Part shown: piece after piece, positions 63,912-64,000 of the stretch
How the letters are laid out: each line of letters opens with the position of its first letter
How positions within the stretch are numbered: the first letter of the stretch is position 1
Position numbers and translations under genes: made by a program
The notes under the pieces: generated by a model
Databases searched by the model: none
Told to the model about the DNA's origin: nothing
Seen by the model: only the letters and a program-made list of their open reading frames with translations
Assembly (NCBI RefSeq): GCF_014898055.3
Contig: NW_023601212.1
Span: forward strand, 39,234,329-39,298,328
DNA from: Talpa occidentalis
Lineage: Eukaryota; Chordata; Mammalia; Eulipotyphla; Talpidae
Direction of reading: 5' to 3'
Length of the DNA: 64,000 nt

Positions 63912-64000
63912 ACCTTTCAAATCTTAAACCCAAGCGTCCTATTGGAGGCATAGGTGAACGTATCTATTCCACTAGAGTCTTGATCCCCTGCTACCTACTG

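Overview
This is mammalian nuclear DNA. It shows split genes with GT-AG introns, a CpG-rich shared promoter, and a dense load of L1, LTR, MIR and tRNA-derived SINE sequence. Three real genes lie in the first 28 kb, in the order CARM1 (+), YIPF2 (-), TIMM29 (+). From memory this matches the human chromosome 19p13.2 neighbourhood. The dominant SINE carries AATAAA repeats followed by TCTTT in its tail (the 'T+' class known from several placental lineages, many of them laurasiatherian). I cannot name the species; a laurasiatherian such as a bat is possible but unproven.

Layout. 1-7047: CARM1 intron 1, holding an intact-ORF SERF2 retrocopy, an LTR fragment and an old antisense L1 riddled with SINEs. 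7048-22405: CARM1 coding exons 2-16 and its 3' UTR. Exon 1 lies upstream of the window. All 15 exons join in frame with GT-AG splice sites and would give residues 74-608 of a 608-residue protein. 22650-26940: YIPF2 on the minus strand, eight coding exons, 314 codons plus stop, tail to tail with CARM1. 26900-27300: CpG-rich head-to-head promoter of YIPF2 and TIMM29. 27141-28850: TIMM29, two exons, 261 codons plus stop. 28850-64000: no cellular gene that I can support. This part is made of nested SINEs, L1 pieces, two solo-LTR-like insertions, microsatellites and a truncated ACBD5 retrocopy. SMARCA4, expected next from human synteny, is not seen.

The SINE has two forms. Type A starts GGCCTCCCTGGTGGCGCAAGG and ends CTTGTATGCATAAATAAATAAATCTTT plus A. 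Type B has a GCGCAGCAGTTGAGCGCTGG-like head and a GTACCCAGTGCTTGTATAAAT-like tail. About 55 copies occur, often stacked at one target site, with target-site duplications (TSDs) readable by eye. Minus-strand copies read as T-run, reversed tail, then CCACCAGGGAGGCCC.

The three genes do not form a pathway. CARM1 is a nuclear arginine methyltransferase, YIPF2 a Golgi/endosomal membrane protein, and TIMM29 a subunit of the mitochondrial TIM22 insertase. No new molecular system is evident. The most informative signals are the retroelement archaeology and the orientation bias of polyadenylation-signal-bearing SINEs inside CARM1.
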